Positions 42,338 through 53,051 of a stretch of 64,000 bases of DNA are shown here, in pieces. Source of the stretch: Plotosus lineatus (lineage: Eukaryota; Chordata; Actinopteri; Siluriformes; Plotosidae); assembly GCA_024760905.1 (NCBI GenBank), contig CM045738.1, positions 43,450,797-43,514,796 of the forward strand. Reading direction: 5' to 3'. The notes under the pieces are model-generated. The model saw only the letters and a list, made by a program, of their open reading frames with translations, was not told the origin of the DNA and made no database searches. Within the stretch, counting starts at the first letter, position 1; each line of letters opens with the position of its first letter. Made by a program: the position numbers and the translations under genes.

Positions 42338-42611
42338 CAGCCATTACAGGACAGCGTGTAAAACACCTCATCTTGATTTCAGTCGACAGAGTTTGTTTTG
42401 TTTTTGTTGATTCATTTTTATCATGACCCACCACCACCACCACCACCCCTCCTCCACCCCTCCTCCCAGTTACCTTTATACACCAATTCAGTGAATTATT
42501 GCCTGATGTATTGTTCGGAAACCATCACTACTTCAGCAAACCAGCAACCACCTGTAGCATTTCAGCAGCTCTCAGAAAGATGGGATGTGATAAAGATGAG
42601 ATGTTGCTTAA

Positions 42612-42617
42612 AATAAA
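42612..42617 (+). promoter_or_regulatory. Candidate masp2 polyadenylation signal
   Basis: AATAAA 280 bases after the stop codon, before any repeat starts, so a short 3' UTR can end here. Confidence 0.5.
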
Positions 42618-42634
42618 CAAAATAATATGCTTGA

Positions 42635-43280
42635 GGTAGGGCGGTGACGGCGTCGGTCAGGGGTTCACGCCCCTCTATCACCACTTCGTCACTGCTTCCA
42701 CCACTAGTGCAGCTAAAAAAAAAAAAATAAAAAAAAATAAAAAAATGTAAAGTCCGTTAGGCTTTTTACACCCGACCTATAGTGGCTCATCGGACCGGAG
42801 CTTATCCCCGGTTCCCATGGCGTGAAGTTCAACTCCTCCTGGATGGGACGCTATTCCATTGCAGGTTACCATCCCAGTATATTTTTTACTGGTACCCATT
42901 TACACTGCTGGGTGAACAGAGGCACACTTGTGGTTGAGACCTTGTCTAAGGGTCTTAGCACAGTGGGGGTCTAACTGGGATTCAAACACACAACCTCCTG
43001 ATCATGAGCGCAGCACCCTAACCACTACACCACCGGCCCCACTCAATGCAGCTAACCTGGATATCAAAGGCCGTCCGTGTCTCTCACCGTCTATGGTGGG
43101 AAGCTGTAAAAGAACCAATTCTGGCTTTCATCCAGGGAAGACCATTGGGTTCCCATTAACGTGTTTCTGCCCTTCGATGGCCTGGCAAAGTGTCCAGGGT
43201 GTACTCTACCTTTGCCCAGAAAGTGACACCAGCCTCCCTGCGACCATAATTAGGATTATGTGGTTCAGAAGATGAATGAA
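42635..43280. mobile_element. SINE D inserted into SINE A
   Basis: A plus-strand SINE A (42635-42715 and 43045-43280) is split by a minus-strand SINE D (about 42755-43045) with its A-rich end at the left. TGCAGCTAA occurs on both sides of the insertion, as a target duplication would. Confidence 0.75.
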
Positions 43281-43289
43281 TGAAGCTGG

Positions 43290-43335
43290 GTGTGGATTTC
43301 AATGAAACATAATTGTTTACACTCAACAATGGACC

Positions 43336-43373
<38 letters not shown>

Positions 43374-44415
43374 CTCAATGGAATCCATTCAGAGCTTTTG
43401 GTTGACTTGGGCATCACTACCTCACTAGCATTCATGTGACTAAAATATGATGCAGTGATAAACCGTAAAACTATAGAATGATAAAAAAAAAAAAGGGGGG
43501 TGAGGCTGTGACTCTTCTTGTTATAAAGACAGCATTTGGACTATAATTCGGTGGCGAAGGTTTTGATCTACATGCTGTAGAATTAAACTCCAGCCTGCTA
43601 TTAAAGCTTTCAAGACAGGAAGACTTATGCCACCGGAACGACGCGCCATTCACAAGTCAGCAGCCCCTCGGCTGTGACGCCGCATACAGAGCATCCGTTC
43701 GCTGAATCCTTAATCAATACAGCTGCAGGCGGCAGTGTGCACGTCGACTCATGACTAAGATTTCACCCATGTCGCGAGTCCGTAGCAATTTCAGGGTCAG
43801 CGGATTGTTTGAATGTCTTCAGGCGCACCGGTCAGCGTCTTCTCAAAGCCCAATCTGTGCTCATTACACTGTAAAGGAGTGACCTCGGCGCTTTTAACAA
43901 GGCCGATCCGCTCAACCGGTGGAGCCGTCCATGCACAAAACATTTCCTTCATTACACTCAAAGTCTTCGGCGTTATTAGCAAGTCAGGCTGTCGCGCTGA
44001 ATCCACACAGGTGCGCTAACAAGCCGAGTCGGAGGCTTTGTGTAGATTCTTGTGAAATGTTTTGAAAGCAATCAAAGAGTCTCGTTGGATGAAGAAACTG
44101 AAATGCGGTATGATGAGGACTGTGATGTGAACCCATAAAACGGAAAGGTGACAATAAGGGCTCGCATTTCATGGAGAGTGTCGGCGATCTTTTTACATTG
44201 TTGTGTCCATCGATGGTTAAATTCATTAGTCAAACAGGTGACGTCTATCAGGTATCGGTTTCTTGGTGATTTTTCTGTATTCAACGTGCACAATTTGACT
44301 AGAAAATAATTTTAGTGAGGAGTCACTTTAGCGTGAAATTCCAATTTCGCATCATGCCAAATTCCGATTCAAATGTATTTCCTCAGAGCAGCAACGTGAA
44401 TGTGTGTGAAGATCT
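43290..44415. other. Non-repetitive intergenic stretch with mixed base composition
   Basis: After two poly-A runs (43339-43370 and 43482-43493), 43500-44400 shows no recognised repeat family and no convincing coding frame. It stands out in a repeat-saturated region and could hold conserved regulatory sequence. Confidence 0.4.
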
Positions 44416-44592
44416 GGAGCACAGGTGTCAAACTCAGGCCACGAGGGGCCGTGTGGCTGTTGGTTTTTGTTTCAACGAAGCAGCAGCTCACCTGACTTTG
44501 CTCATTTAAACACGTGGTCAGAGTCTTCAGGCAGTTGATTGGTCAGTCCCTGTACAGAGCACACAGATTGGCCAATCAACTGCCTGCGGACT

Positions 44593-44940
44593 GAGATGAG
44601 ATTTCCTTTCGACTTTTTCCCTTTATCAGGGGTCGCCACAGCGAATCATTCGCACATTTGATTTGGTTCATAGGTTTTTACGTCGGATTCCCTTCCCGAC
44701 AACCCTTTAGCAAGGGGCGGAAACACACTAACGGTTTTGCAGCTACTCTTTACGAAAGTCAGCAATGGTTCTTTTACATGAACCTCTCACCATAGACAGT
44801 GAGAGATATGGCCTGTCTTTGATAACCCAGTTAGCCGCACTGGGAGGGACAGTGACAACCCTGTGGAGAGTGGGACTCGAACCCCCAACCTAAGGATCAG
44901 TGATCCAGCGCCCTATACCACTAGACCACCACTGACCCCA
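44593..44940 (-). mobile_element. SINE family B (RTE-tailed)
   Basis: Minus-strand, full length, with a TTTCCTTTCGACTTTTTCCC end and GTGTCTGTCC-free body. The tRNA-like head is at 44875-44940. Confidence 0.8.
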
Positions 44941-44959
44941 ACTGCCTGCAGACTCAAAC

Positions 44960-45700
44960 CTCTTATTTTGTTGTTGTTCGTCCGTCAAGTTCGAAGATGA
45001 CCATGACTTCATATCAGATCTGTGATCCTTGACTGAGGGTCCGGAGATGGCTATTGAGGCCAATCCGAGACCGAAATGCTTGCCCACACACAGGACATGT
45101 GTGGGTATGTGCTGCGATGGAAGTAGAGGCAGCTCAAGATTTGCGCACCGTGCGTTTCTGCTGCGCCTCTGCAGTTTGTCGCTTCTCTGCTGCACGGGCA
45201 GCTGTGAACACTTTGCTTCGCCAAGCTGAGGGGATGGTAACAAGCTGCTCCCAAGTGCTGGCGTTGATGTCCATGTCCTTGAGGGACGCTTTAAGGCCAT
45301 CTATGAAGCGTTTCTTCTGTCTCCCAACCGAACACTTGCCTTCACAAAGCTCTCCATACGGTCACTGTTTTGGCAGTTGACTGTCCGTCATTCTGACAGC
45401 ATGGAGATCTGACCTGCGCTTTCTAAAGGAGGGTGTGGATGCTGGGGATGCCGGCTTGTTCCAGGACTTCCGTGTCAAGGATTTTGTCCTGCCTCTTGAC
45501 GCGGAGTAGTCCGCGGAGGCAGCTCAAGTGAAATCGGTCGAGCTGTTTGGCGTGTCTGCTGTACAGTCCCGGTCTCACAAGCATAGAGGAGGATGGTGAG
45601 CACCACTGCATGGTAGACCTTCAGCTTGGTGGTAAGGCGGAGTCCTCTTCATTCCCGCACATTCTCACAAAGTCTTCCAAAGGTAGAACTGGCCTTGCAA
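44960..45700 (-). mobile_element. LINE reverse-transcriptase C-terminal fragment with zinc-finger-like tail
   Basis: The minus strand encodes GLYSRHAKQLDRFHLSCLRG and RQDKILDTEVLEQAGIPSIH (RT C-terminal region). After frameshifts it encodes a tail containing HTC-x-x-C-G and F-R-x-R-I-G-L-x-S-H-x-R-T-like residues, as seen at the end of this LINE type. Broken by several frameshifts. Confidence 0.7.
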
Positions 45701-45814
45701 ATCCTGTTGTTTAACCGTTAGTTTAAATGAGCGAGTCAGGTGTGCTGCTGCTTGGTTGAAACAAAAACCTGCAGCCCCATGGCCCTTTGTGGAATGAGTT
45801 TGACACCCCTGAGG

Positions 45815-46368
45815 AGAAACTCAATAAAGCTCCATGTGTGGAAAAGGAGACACAAAATTGGGCTGGAGTTGCATTACACAGTCAGCTTAAAAAAAAAAAA
45901 AAAAAATCCTTAAACATGGCACGGATCACTTCAATAATGTGTAGGTCCATCACTTCATTTCCTGTGGATCTCATGCTGCGTGAGTAGTCAGTTTGCCTTA
46001 AACACCTTGTTCATGAAGTGTCATTTCCCCACACAGTCAATTTCAGGGTGTTAACCAAACTTGAGCTCTAAGTGCTGGAGTGAAATGGACTTGAGCCTAA
46101 TCAGTTCTGTTTGGAATAAGACAGCAGCTGATGAAACGCCTGCAGAGCTCCTGCTTCAGTCAGAATGAAACCTTCAAGCCATTTTCCTCCTTTTCAATGT
46201 CGGCTGAAATCCATTCAAAGGAAAATTACATATTAGGCGATGCTTTTCAGAACTAATGAAAAAGAAAAGAACTAATTCCTCAATGTCCAAGGTACCCAGA
46301 TGCTGCTACACATACAGGACCAAACATGAGTTATATTCAGGAAATGAGATGTAAAGGTTCTCAATGTT
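45815..46368. other. Intergenic stretch, nothing recognised
   Basis: Contains a poly-A run (45890-45906), otherwise unassigned. Confidence 0.45.
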
Positions 46369-46371
46369 ATA

Positions 46372-47313
46372 CAGTGATACCTTGACTCACGAAATTAATC
46401 CGTTCCGAGGGCGCGCTCGTAAGTCAAAATGTTCGTTAGATAAAACAAAAATTCTCATCAAAAATAACAGAAAACCAATTAATCCGTTCCAACCCCCTCC
46501 CAAACTCATAACCTATCACAAACACATATATTTCACCTAATATATTAAATATAAATATGTAAAAACAAATATTTCTTAATAATAATAATGCTGATAATAA
46601 CAGTAATAATAATAATAAATTATGTACATGTACATTAACAATAATTAATAATAAAACAAGAATAAACAATAAGTCAACTAACTTGACAAAGATGTCACGT
46701 GGGCAGGTATGAGGTGGTGCATAACAGAGGACGAGGAGGAGAAGAATTTTGTGCATTGCCATGCTACGAATGCCAGCGAGAAAAGGTTCATGGTGAGTTC
46801 CCACAAGACCAGCATTTCTCAAATAGTGCAGTACGCCCCCCCTTGGGGGGATGCGGTGTGATACAAGGGAGGGCGTGTATGACCCTGGGGAACATGCTTT
46901 TTTTGCAATACTGTATTAGAATTAAGTGTAATTGCGAGTCCTCTACAGGAGGTGGCAGTGGCGCTCTCTCTATGTTACCTATGGTGTAGGGAAAATGCAT
47001 TGCGCATACGATACGAAGTGCAGCAAACACGATTTCTAGTCACACGCGAGGTGCTGGGGGGGCATGAAATGTTTTTTTATTCCTATAGGGGGCATCACAG
47101 AAAATAATTGAGAAGCACTGCACAAAGCGTTCTCGCAGCATGGAGGAATACACGCGCAAGAATACAATGCTAATCAGCCCAGAAAAGCCATTTCCCCAGC
47201 AGAGCTCATAAATCAAAATTTTGTGGGTTGGATGGGGCAGATTTTTAGTGGGATCGAAGCTCGTACCATGGAAAATTTGTTATAAAAGACACTCGTAAGT
47301 CAAGGTGCCACTG
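46372..47313. mobile_element. Composite MITE copy 2
   Basis: TA-flanked. Starts CAGTGATACCTTGACTCACG and ends, inverted, with CGTAAGTCAAGGTGCCACTG. The inner hAT-like element runs from 46810 (CAGCATTTCTCAAA) to 47120 (TTGAGAAGCACTG), at the same position as in the copy at 4322. Confidence 0.85.
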
Positions 47314-47319
47314 TACTTC

Positions 47320-48568
47320 TACTACAATCCCAAAAATCTCACTTTTTTGCCCTCACAGATTTGTAATAGTGGAGCATTACTTAATAAATAAATAACAAAG
47401 TTTAATATTGTTGTTTCCTTTGCTCCATTTGGTGATGTATAGATCCTGACCCCACCTAAAATAATCTTTATTTATTGAAGTCTGAGCCTGGGGATGTTTT
47501 TCTGCACCTTTACATTCAATAACTGATTTCCACTTTCATGCAATTCCCCTGTATTGTTTCAGTGTCCGTTTAACGAGTCCATGTTCCGTCAAGCTTCTGC
47601 TTTCGGTGTTTGCTCCATGAATATTTATTTACTTGCACATCTAGCTGCATACCAGAATAAGTCATTTTTAATTCTGCATGAGTAAGTGGTAGCGTATGTG
47701 CATCTATTTCTTTTCCGTTTCATTATTATTAACAAAGGTATCATTCTGCAAGTCGGTGATACAGAACAGCCAATTAGCATCAACTCGGTGATATGACAGC
47801 CTTATTGGGTTTCCTCTTTTGGGCATGCACAGACTCCTGATGACCATCCAGGCCATATTACATAACTATGATGCTCAGCTTGGGAGTGCAAAAAAAAAAA
47901 AAAAACATGGTGGGGGGGCTAATTTTAGTTGAATCCGATTCCCACCCATGGAAGTGCTGCCCTCCCTGTCACACAACCACCACCAAACAGGGAGGGGCGT
48001 AAACATGCACATGCCCCTTCTGATATGCAACACTGCTCATTCAGATTTTTTTGGGCGGTCTAACATTCGGAGAGAAAGTGCTATCCCGCCCTTGTCAAAT
48101 GAGCTCACAGACGCTCATGTTTGGCCGGTGATTGCTGTGAGTGAACGCATGCCATCCCTCCCTCCCGTGAGAACTCGACCAATTAGCTCCCTTGGAGTCC
48201 GGGTCAAGGACGACTGTGACATCAACCCAGAGTCAAACCGGTGATGTCCGGGTTGATCGTCATGCACCTTGTTGAACAATAAAAAAAAATTGTAAACAAT
48301 TCTCAAATTTAAGCACAACAGAATATCCAACAAATAACATCCTAGTGATGTCATTTCATTAAAATCACAAAATCTCAGCTTCTATTTATTTATTTTTTTT
48401 TAGAAGAAAGGAAACTGAACAGGTTATAAGTGATGTACCTTTTGTTTAAAAAAAAAATCAAACCCTATGATTGGTAGTAAAGTGTAATTAGCAATGACAC
48501 AGTGCATTATGGCAGACTGAGCCGGCTGTACCTTTCCTAATCAGGACGAAATGAATCACTGAGATTAC
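47320..48568. other. Intergenic stretch, nothing recognised
   Basis: Poly-A run at 47889-47905. The rest is unassigned sequence with no coding-like frame. Confidence 0.45.
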
Positions 48569-48573
48569 ATATA

Positions 48574-49359
48574 CAGTGGTACCATGACTTACGAAATGAA
48601 TCCATTCCGAGGGCGAGCTCGTAAGTCAAAATATTCGTGAGACAAAAATTCCCATCGGAAATATTAGAAAACCAATTAATCCGTTCCAACCCTCTCCCAA
48701 ACTCATATAACCTGACACAAACATGTATATTTCACCTAATATGTTCAAGATAAACACATAAATACAATAAATATTTCATAATAATAAATCATGTAGATTA
48801 GTATTACTAATAACGCATAATAAATAATAAAACAAGAATGAACAATAAGACAGTCTTGTTTTATTATTACTTATTATAAATTATTATTAAACACAAATAA
48901 AGAATAAGTCATGGGCTGGTGGCATAGTGGTCGGGTACTGCGCTCATAATCGGGAGGTTGCGAGTTCGAATTTTTTTGCCATACTGTATTAGAATTAAGT
49001 GTAACTATGCACCCACTACAGTAGGTGGCAGTGGCGCTCTGTGTTTCCTATGGTGTCGGGGGAAAGGCAGCGAGCAAACGATATAAAGTGCAGTAAAAAC
49101 TATTTATAGTTGCGAGCAGGGTGCTGGGGAGCGTGAAATGTTTTTTCTTCCCGAAAGGAGGCATCACAGAAAATATTTGAGAAGCACTGCACCTCGGAGC
49201 ACGGAGGAATACACATGGAAGAATGAGAGGCTAATCGGCCCAGAAAAGTCATTTCGTAAATCAAGTTTGCTCGTTGCATGGGGCAGATTATTGGTGGAAT
49301 CGAAGCTCGTATCATGGAAAATTCATTATAAAAGACACTCGTAAGTCAAGGTACCACTG
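48574..49359. mobile_element. Composite MITE copy 3, with a SINE D head replacing part
   Basis: TA-flanked ends CAGTGGTACCATGACTTACG and, inverted, CAGTGGTACCTTGACTTACG. The inner hAT-like element keeps only its right part (to 49189). A SINE D head (48913-48970) abuts it, so the left part was lost when the SINE arrived or later. Confidence 0.8.
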
Positions 49360-49364
49360 TAAAT

Positions 49365-50030
49365 CTAAAACAAAAATATTACCTATAAATCCGAGAGGTC
49401 TATCAAGTCGGGGGCAGTTACGCAATATTACAGGTGAAGAGTCAGGAACACAACTGTGATTTATATAAAATATGGCGTACAGCTCTGTGCACCCAGACTC
49501 ATAGTTCCAGACTGGTGGGTTGCTGTAAATAAACACAGACTAGACACACTAACGATGTACCGCTGTGAGTCGAGCTACACCGTAACGCTGAACGATCATT
49601 TCGGAGAATCATATCCAATGAGGTTCAGTGAAATCACTGCTTAATCCGGTCACGTTTCAATTGGAGTCTCAGGGTTTCTGGACCTCCGAGGTTAGAATTA
49701 CTACAGAACTTCAACTTCTTTAGCTGACAGAACTCATTCAATGCAATCTGCAGAACAGTATTACAGGACGTACGTCATACACATCAAACAAAATCAACAA
49801 TCATTTAATCATTTAAAACACGTTTTAACAGCCTGAGTGATCGAGCCTTTACATTTAGTGGATCATTTCATTTTCTGGATCATTCTATACAACAGCCACT
49901 TAATCTGACTGATCCCAGCACCAGGTGATGAGTTACAATGTTAAAGAAGATAAACCATCAGCCGGGACTTTTGTCTGAACATTTCTGAGGCACCTAAATA
50001 TTCTTCTGCGGGCCGAATCCCAACACCGCA
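49365..50030. other. Stretch downstream of dffa, nothing recognised
   Basis: Includes the 3' UTR side of dffa on the minus strand. No clear polyadenylation hexamer could be assigned. Confidence 0.4.
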
Positions 50031-50034
50031 TGGA

Positions 50035-50250
50035 CTATCTTCTACGTTTACTTGTGGTGTTATCATCATGTGGCTGTAGCGTGGATGAGGAACTGTCGCA
50101 CTGCGAGTGAGCGCTGAGGGACTGCATGGCCTGAACCTGCCGCAGACGTTTACTCAGTTCTTCCTCACAGGCCTGTAGTAGCACCGCAGTCCTGTCTCTG
50201 TCCCAGTCCAGCTCGTCCATCATCGTCTCCACTCCCTGCGTCAGCACCAT
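50035..50250 (-). CDS. dffa: dffa coding exon 6 (last)
   Basis: Acceptor GTGTGCAG. Encodes MVLTQGVETMMDELDWDRDR, the LLQACEEELSKRLRQVQAMQ helix and the basic tail SKRRR before the stop. Phase 0 start. Confidence 0.93.
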   Translation of the reverse strand: MVLTQGVETMMDELDWDRDRTAVLLQACEEELSKRLRQVQAMQSLSAHSQCDSSSSTLQPHDDNTTSKRRR

Positions 50251-53014
50251 CTGCACACACGCAGGTACGAAAAAATTAACCCAACATGTATCTCCAATTC
50301 ACTTACCGTCACTCAACATGCCATGTGCAGGGGGATTATTTATTTATATTTGCTCACCAATCAACCTTCACTTCCACAACTTAATGTAATTTGGAATAAA
50401 ATCAGATGTGAGAATTAAAGCACATAATAACCAGAAAATACTGTAATCAGAAATTCTGTGTGTTTAAGTTATACGAGAAAGAGGTCTACTGCCCCCATGT
50501 GGTGTGTAATTGTAACAGCAGTATAGTTTAAGTTTGTAAAACACCCAAGTCAGGAACTCGAAGCCAGTGGCTTCTAGACATGAAGTGGACTCACTAACCA
50601 ATACGCCACCGTGCGGCCCGGGTTCAGAAGAAGTGTGTAATATATCTACATACTGAGGTGACTCGAAGCACCCTTAAGAGACCGGTAACTCTGGTGGGGT
50701 CAGTGCTGGAACAGTAGTGAAGGCTCTGGATTACTAATCAGTCGGTTGCAGGTTCATTCCTGGGACAGGCTGTTTCTCAACAACTTCGGCTCTTGTTGTC
50801 AACAATGGGTGTAGACCGTACGGTTTCGCTGTTTTTGGATGCACTCCAAATGTTCCAACGATAGAACGATACTTCCAGCAATAGTTTGTAGTTCTAGATT
50901 TCACTTCCTGACCATGTTTCTTTCTCTTAGTGTGGATTTCAAGCATTTTAAATCCTCTCCCACTATAATCGATTGTATCATGACACCACGTGCATATCGC
51001 CTTCCCGCTACGGTCGATTTTCCGAATGAAATCGCTGAATAAATTCGTAACCATTTTCTTTCCAACATCAGTTGAAATTTCTTTCTCTAGCCAGTCCCAT
51101 CGAAACTTGTTTTTGACGATCTTGTCGATTTCTTTAATTCACGGAGCATCTTTCCGCTCGATCGCATATATCTTTCAAACTTCAGTCGACATTTGCATGC
51201 AAATGGCCACGGGAGAAATGAAAACATGCTGTGCTATCGCGAGACTAACATTCGCGTTCATTGGTCACTGCGGAAAGATCAACCAATCGCGTGCTCCGTT
51301 TCATGGCTGCTTAGCGCTGTGTAAATATCGGAGTATTAAAAATACGGAATCGGATTTCTTATACCAAAAAATTCGAGTTTCGATTTTTTTTTTTTTTCAT
51401 CCAAGATTGCTAAAAAAAAGCGTGATTCCGTAAATTAGCGGAAAAAATCACATCCCTGATAAAGGCATCTTTCAGAAGTCAGAAATGAAAACTATTCATC
51501 GCCTCATGATCCAACTCCACTAACTTTTACTCACATGCACTTCCTCCAAGATCTCGAATACCAAACAAAAATAAACTAGAAAATGGTTTTTGAACATGAA
51601 ACAATGTCTCAATGGACATCACCGCCTCCTCACAGCCAGACGATTTCCGAGTTCGATTCCCAGCTGTTTGTGTGAGGAGTTTGCATGTTCTCCTCGTGCT
51701 TTTGTGGGTTCCCTCGGGGGAACCTGGTTTCCTCCTACAGCCCAACAGAATGCACGTGAGGTCAAATTATTAGTCGTATGTGTCTCTGTTAACCCTATAA
51801 CTAATATTCAGGATGTCCCGCCTCTTGCCCAAAGTCTGCTTGGATTGGCTCCAGATTCTATGCGTTCCTGGCCGATAACCGTTACGAATAATGGAGGGAC
51901 AGATGGATGGATGGATGGATGATAAAGCTTTCCTCAAATTAATGACTTAATTAACAACGGTATGAATGTGTAGCGATATTATTTATTTCTTCTTATAGCT
52001 AAAAAGTTTGAGAACAATTTTGCCTACTGCACTCTCCCCGCACACCTGAAGGTCGCTCATTTGCTAAACTGCTTCATTTTACTGGGGTTGCGGGAGGTCT
52101 TGATCTTCTTGTCATCTTGGGATCAGTTCAGGATGTAGATAGTTACCTTTTCACTGTGTTTTAAAAAAAAAAAAAGAAAAAAATGTGAAGAAACTCTAGT
52201 TCCGTACCTGCAGCTCCTCATTAGAGAGTCTTGTTTCAGGACTTGTTTTGTCTTTTAAAACCAGCAGAGTCCTACTGAACCCTACAGCCGGGTTCACCTC
52301 ATCGCCATCCGTCTCATCCCGCATTGTCTCACCTGCAACAGACACGATCTCTAAAAACATCTGCATCTAATCCAGACTGAATAAAACACTGATCCAACAC
52401 CAGAGAGCCGAACAGAACCGCTTTCCATGTTACCACCAGCATCCCCTGCTGGTCAGTTCCGGAATGGCAGCTCACTCCTTTGAAAAGCAGTGTTATCTTT
52501 AAGAGCACAACAGCACCACCTGCTGGAGGATTTGTATACAACTTCAAATTCTATACAGTATTTTGATTTACATTAATAATAAAACTGTAGATTTAGATTC
52601 CTACCCTGGTGTAAATTCTGTCTGCCCTCTTTCTCTACGACTTTAAGATAAAGCTGCAGAAGCTGTCTGGACTGTCGCTCCTCTTCTCTGCGGTCCAGAA
52701 CCCTCTGGAATGAGTCCTGTAAATGCTGAGTTTTCTGCTCTGGGAAGGTGAGTGCTGAGGCCAGGTCTGCACAGGGTACAGCCACTAGAGTCTGTATTGA
52801 ACACACACATACATGCATAGTAATTCATTCAATTATTTGGGGCTGCCGTGGCCTGATGGTTAGAGACACAGCTTTGAGACCAACAGGTTTCTAGTTGGAA
52901 TCCTGAACCAGCAGGGAAAATATGTGGCGGTGGGGGAGTGAGCCGCACCTTCCCTTTCACCACATTCATGGATGAAGTGCCCTTGAGGGAAGCAGCTAAC
53001 CGCTAACTGCTCTC

Positions 53015-53051
<37 letters not shown>

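Larger units (their letters stand above)
44421..45811. mobile_element. MITE (GTGTCAAACTC ends) with nested SINE B and LINE fragment
   Basis: Left end CAGGTGTCAAACTC with GAGGGGCCGTGTGG; right end, inverted, CAGGGGTGTCAAACTC with AGGGCCATGGGG. Between them lie a minus-strand SINE B (44593-44940), flanked by AACTGCCTGC-G/A-GACT repeats that look like its target duplication, and a LINE fragment (44960-45700). Confidence 0.65.
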
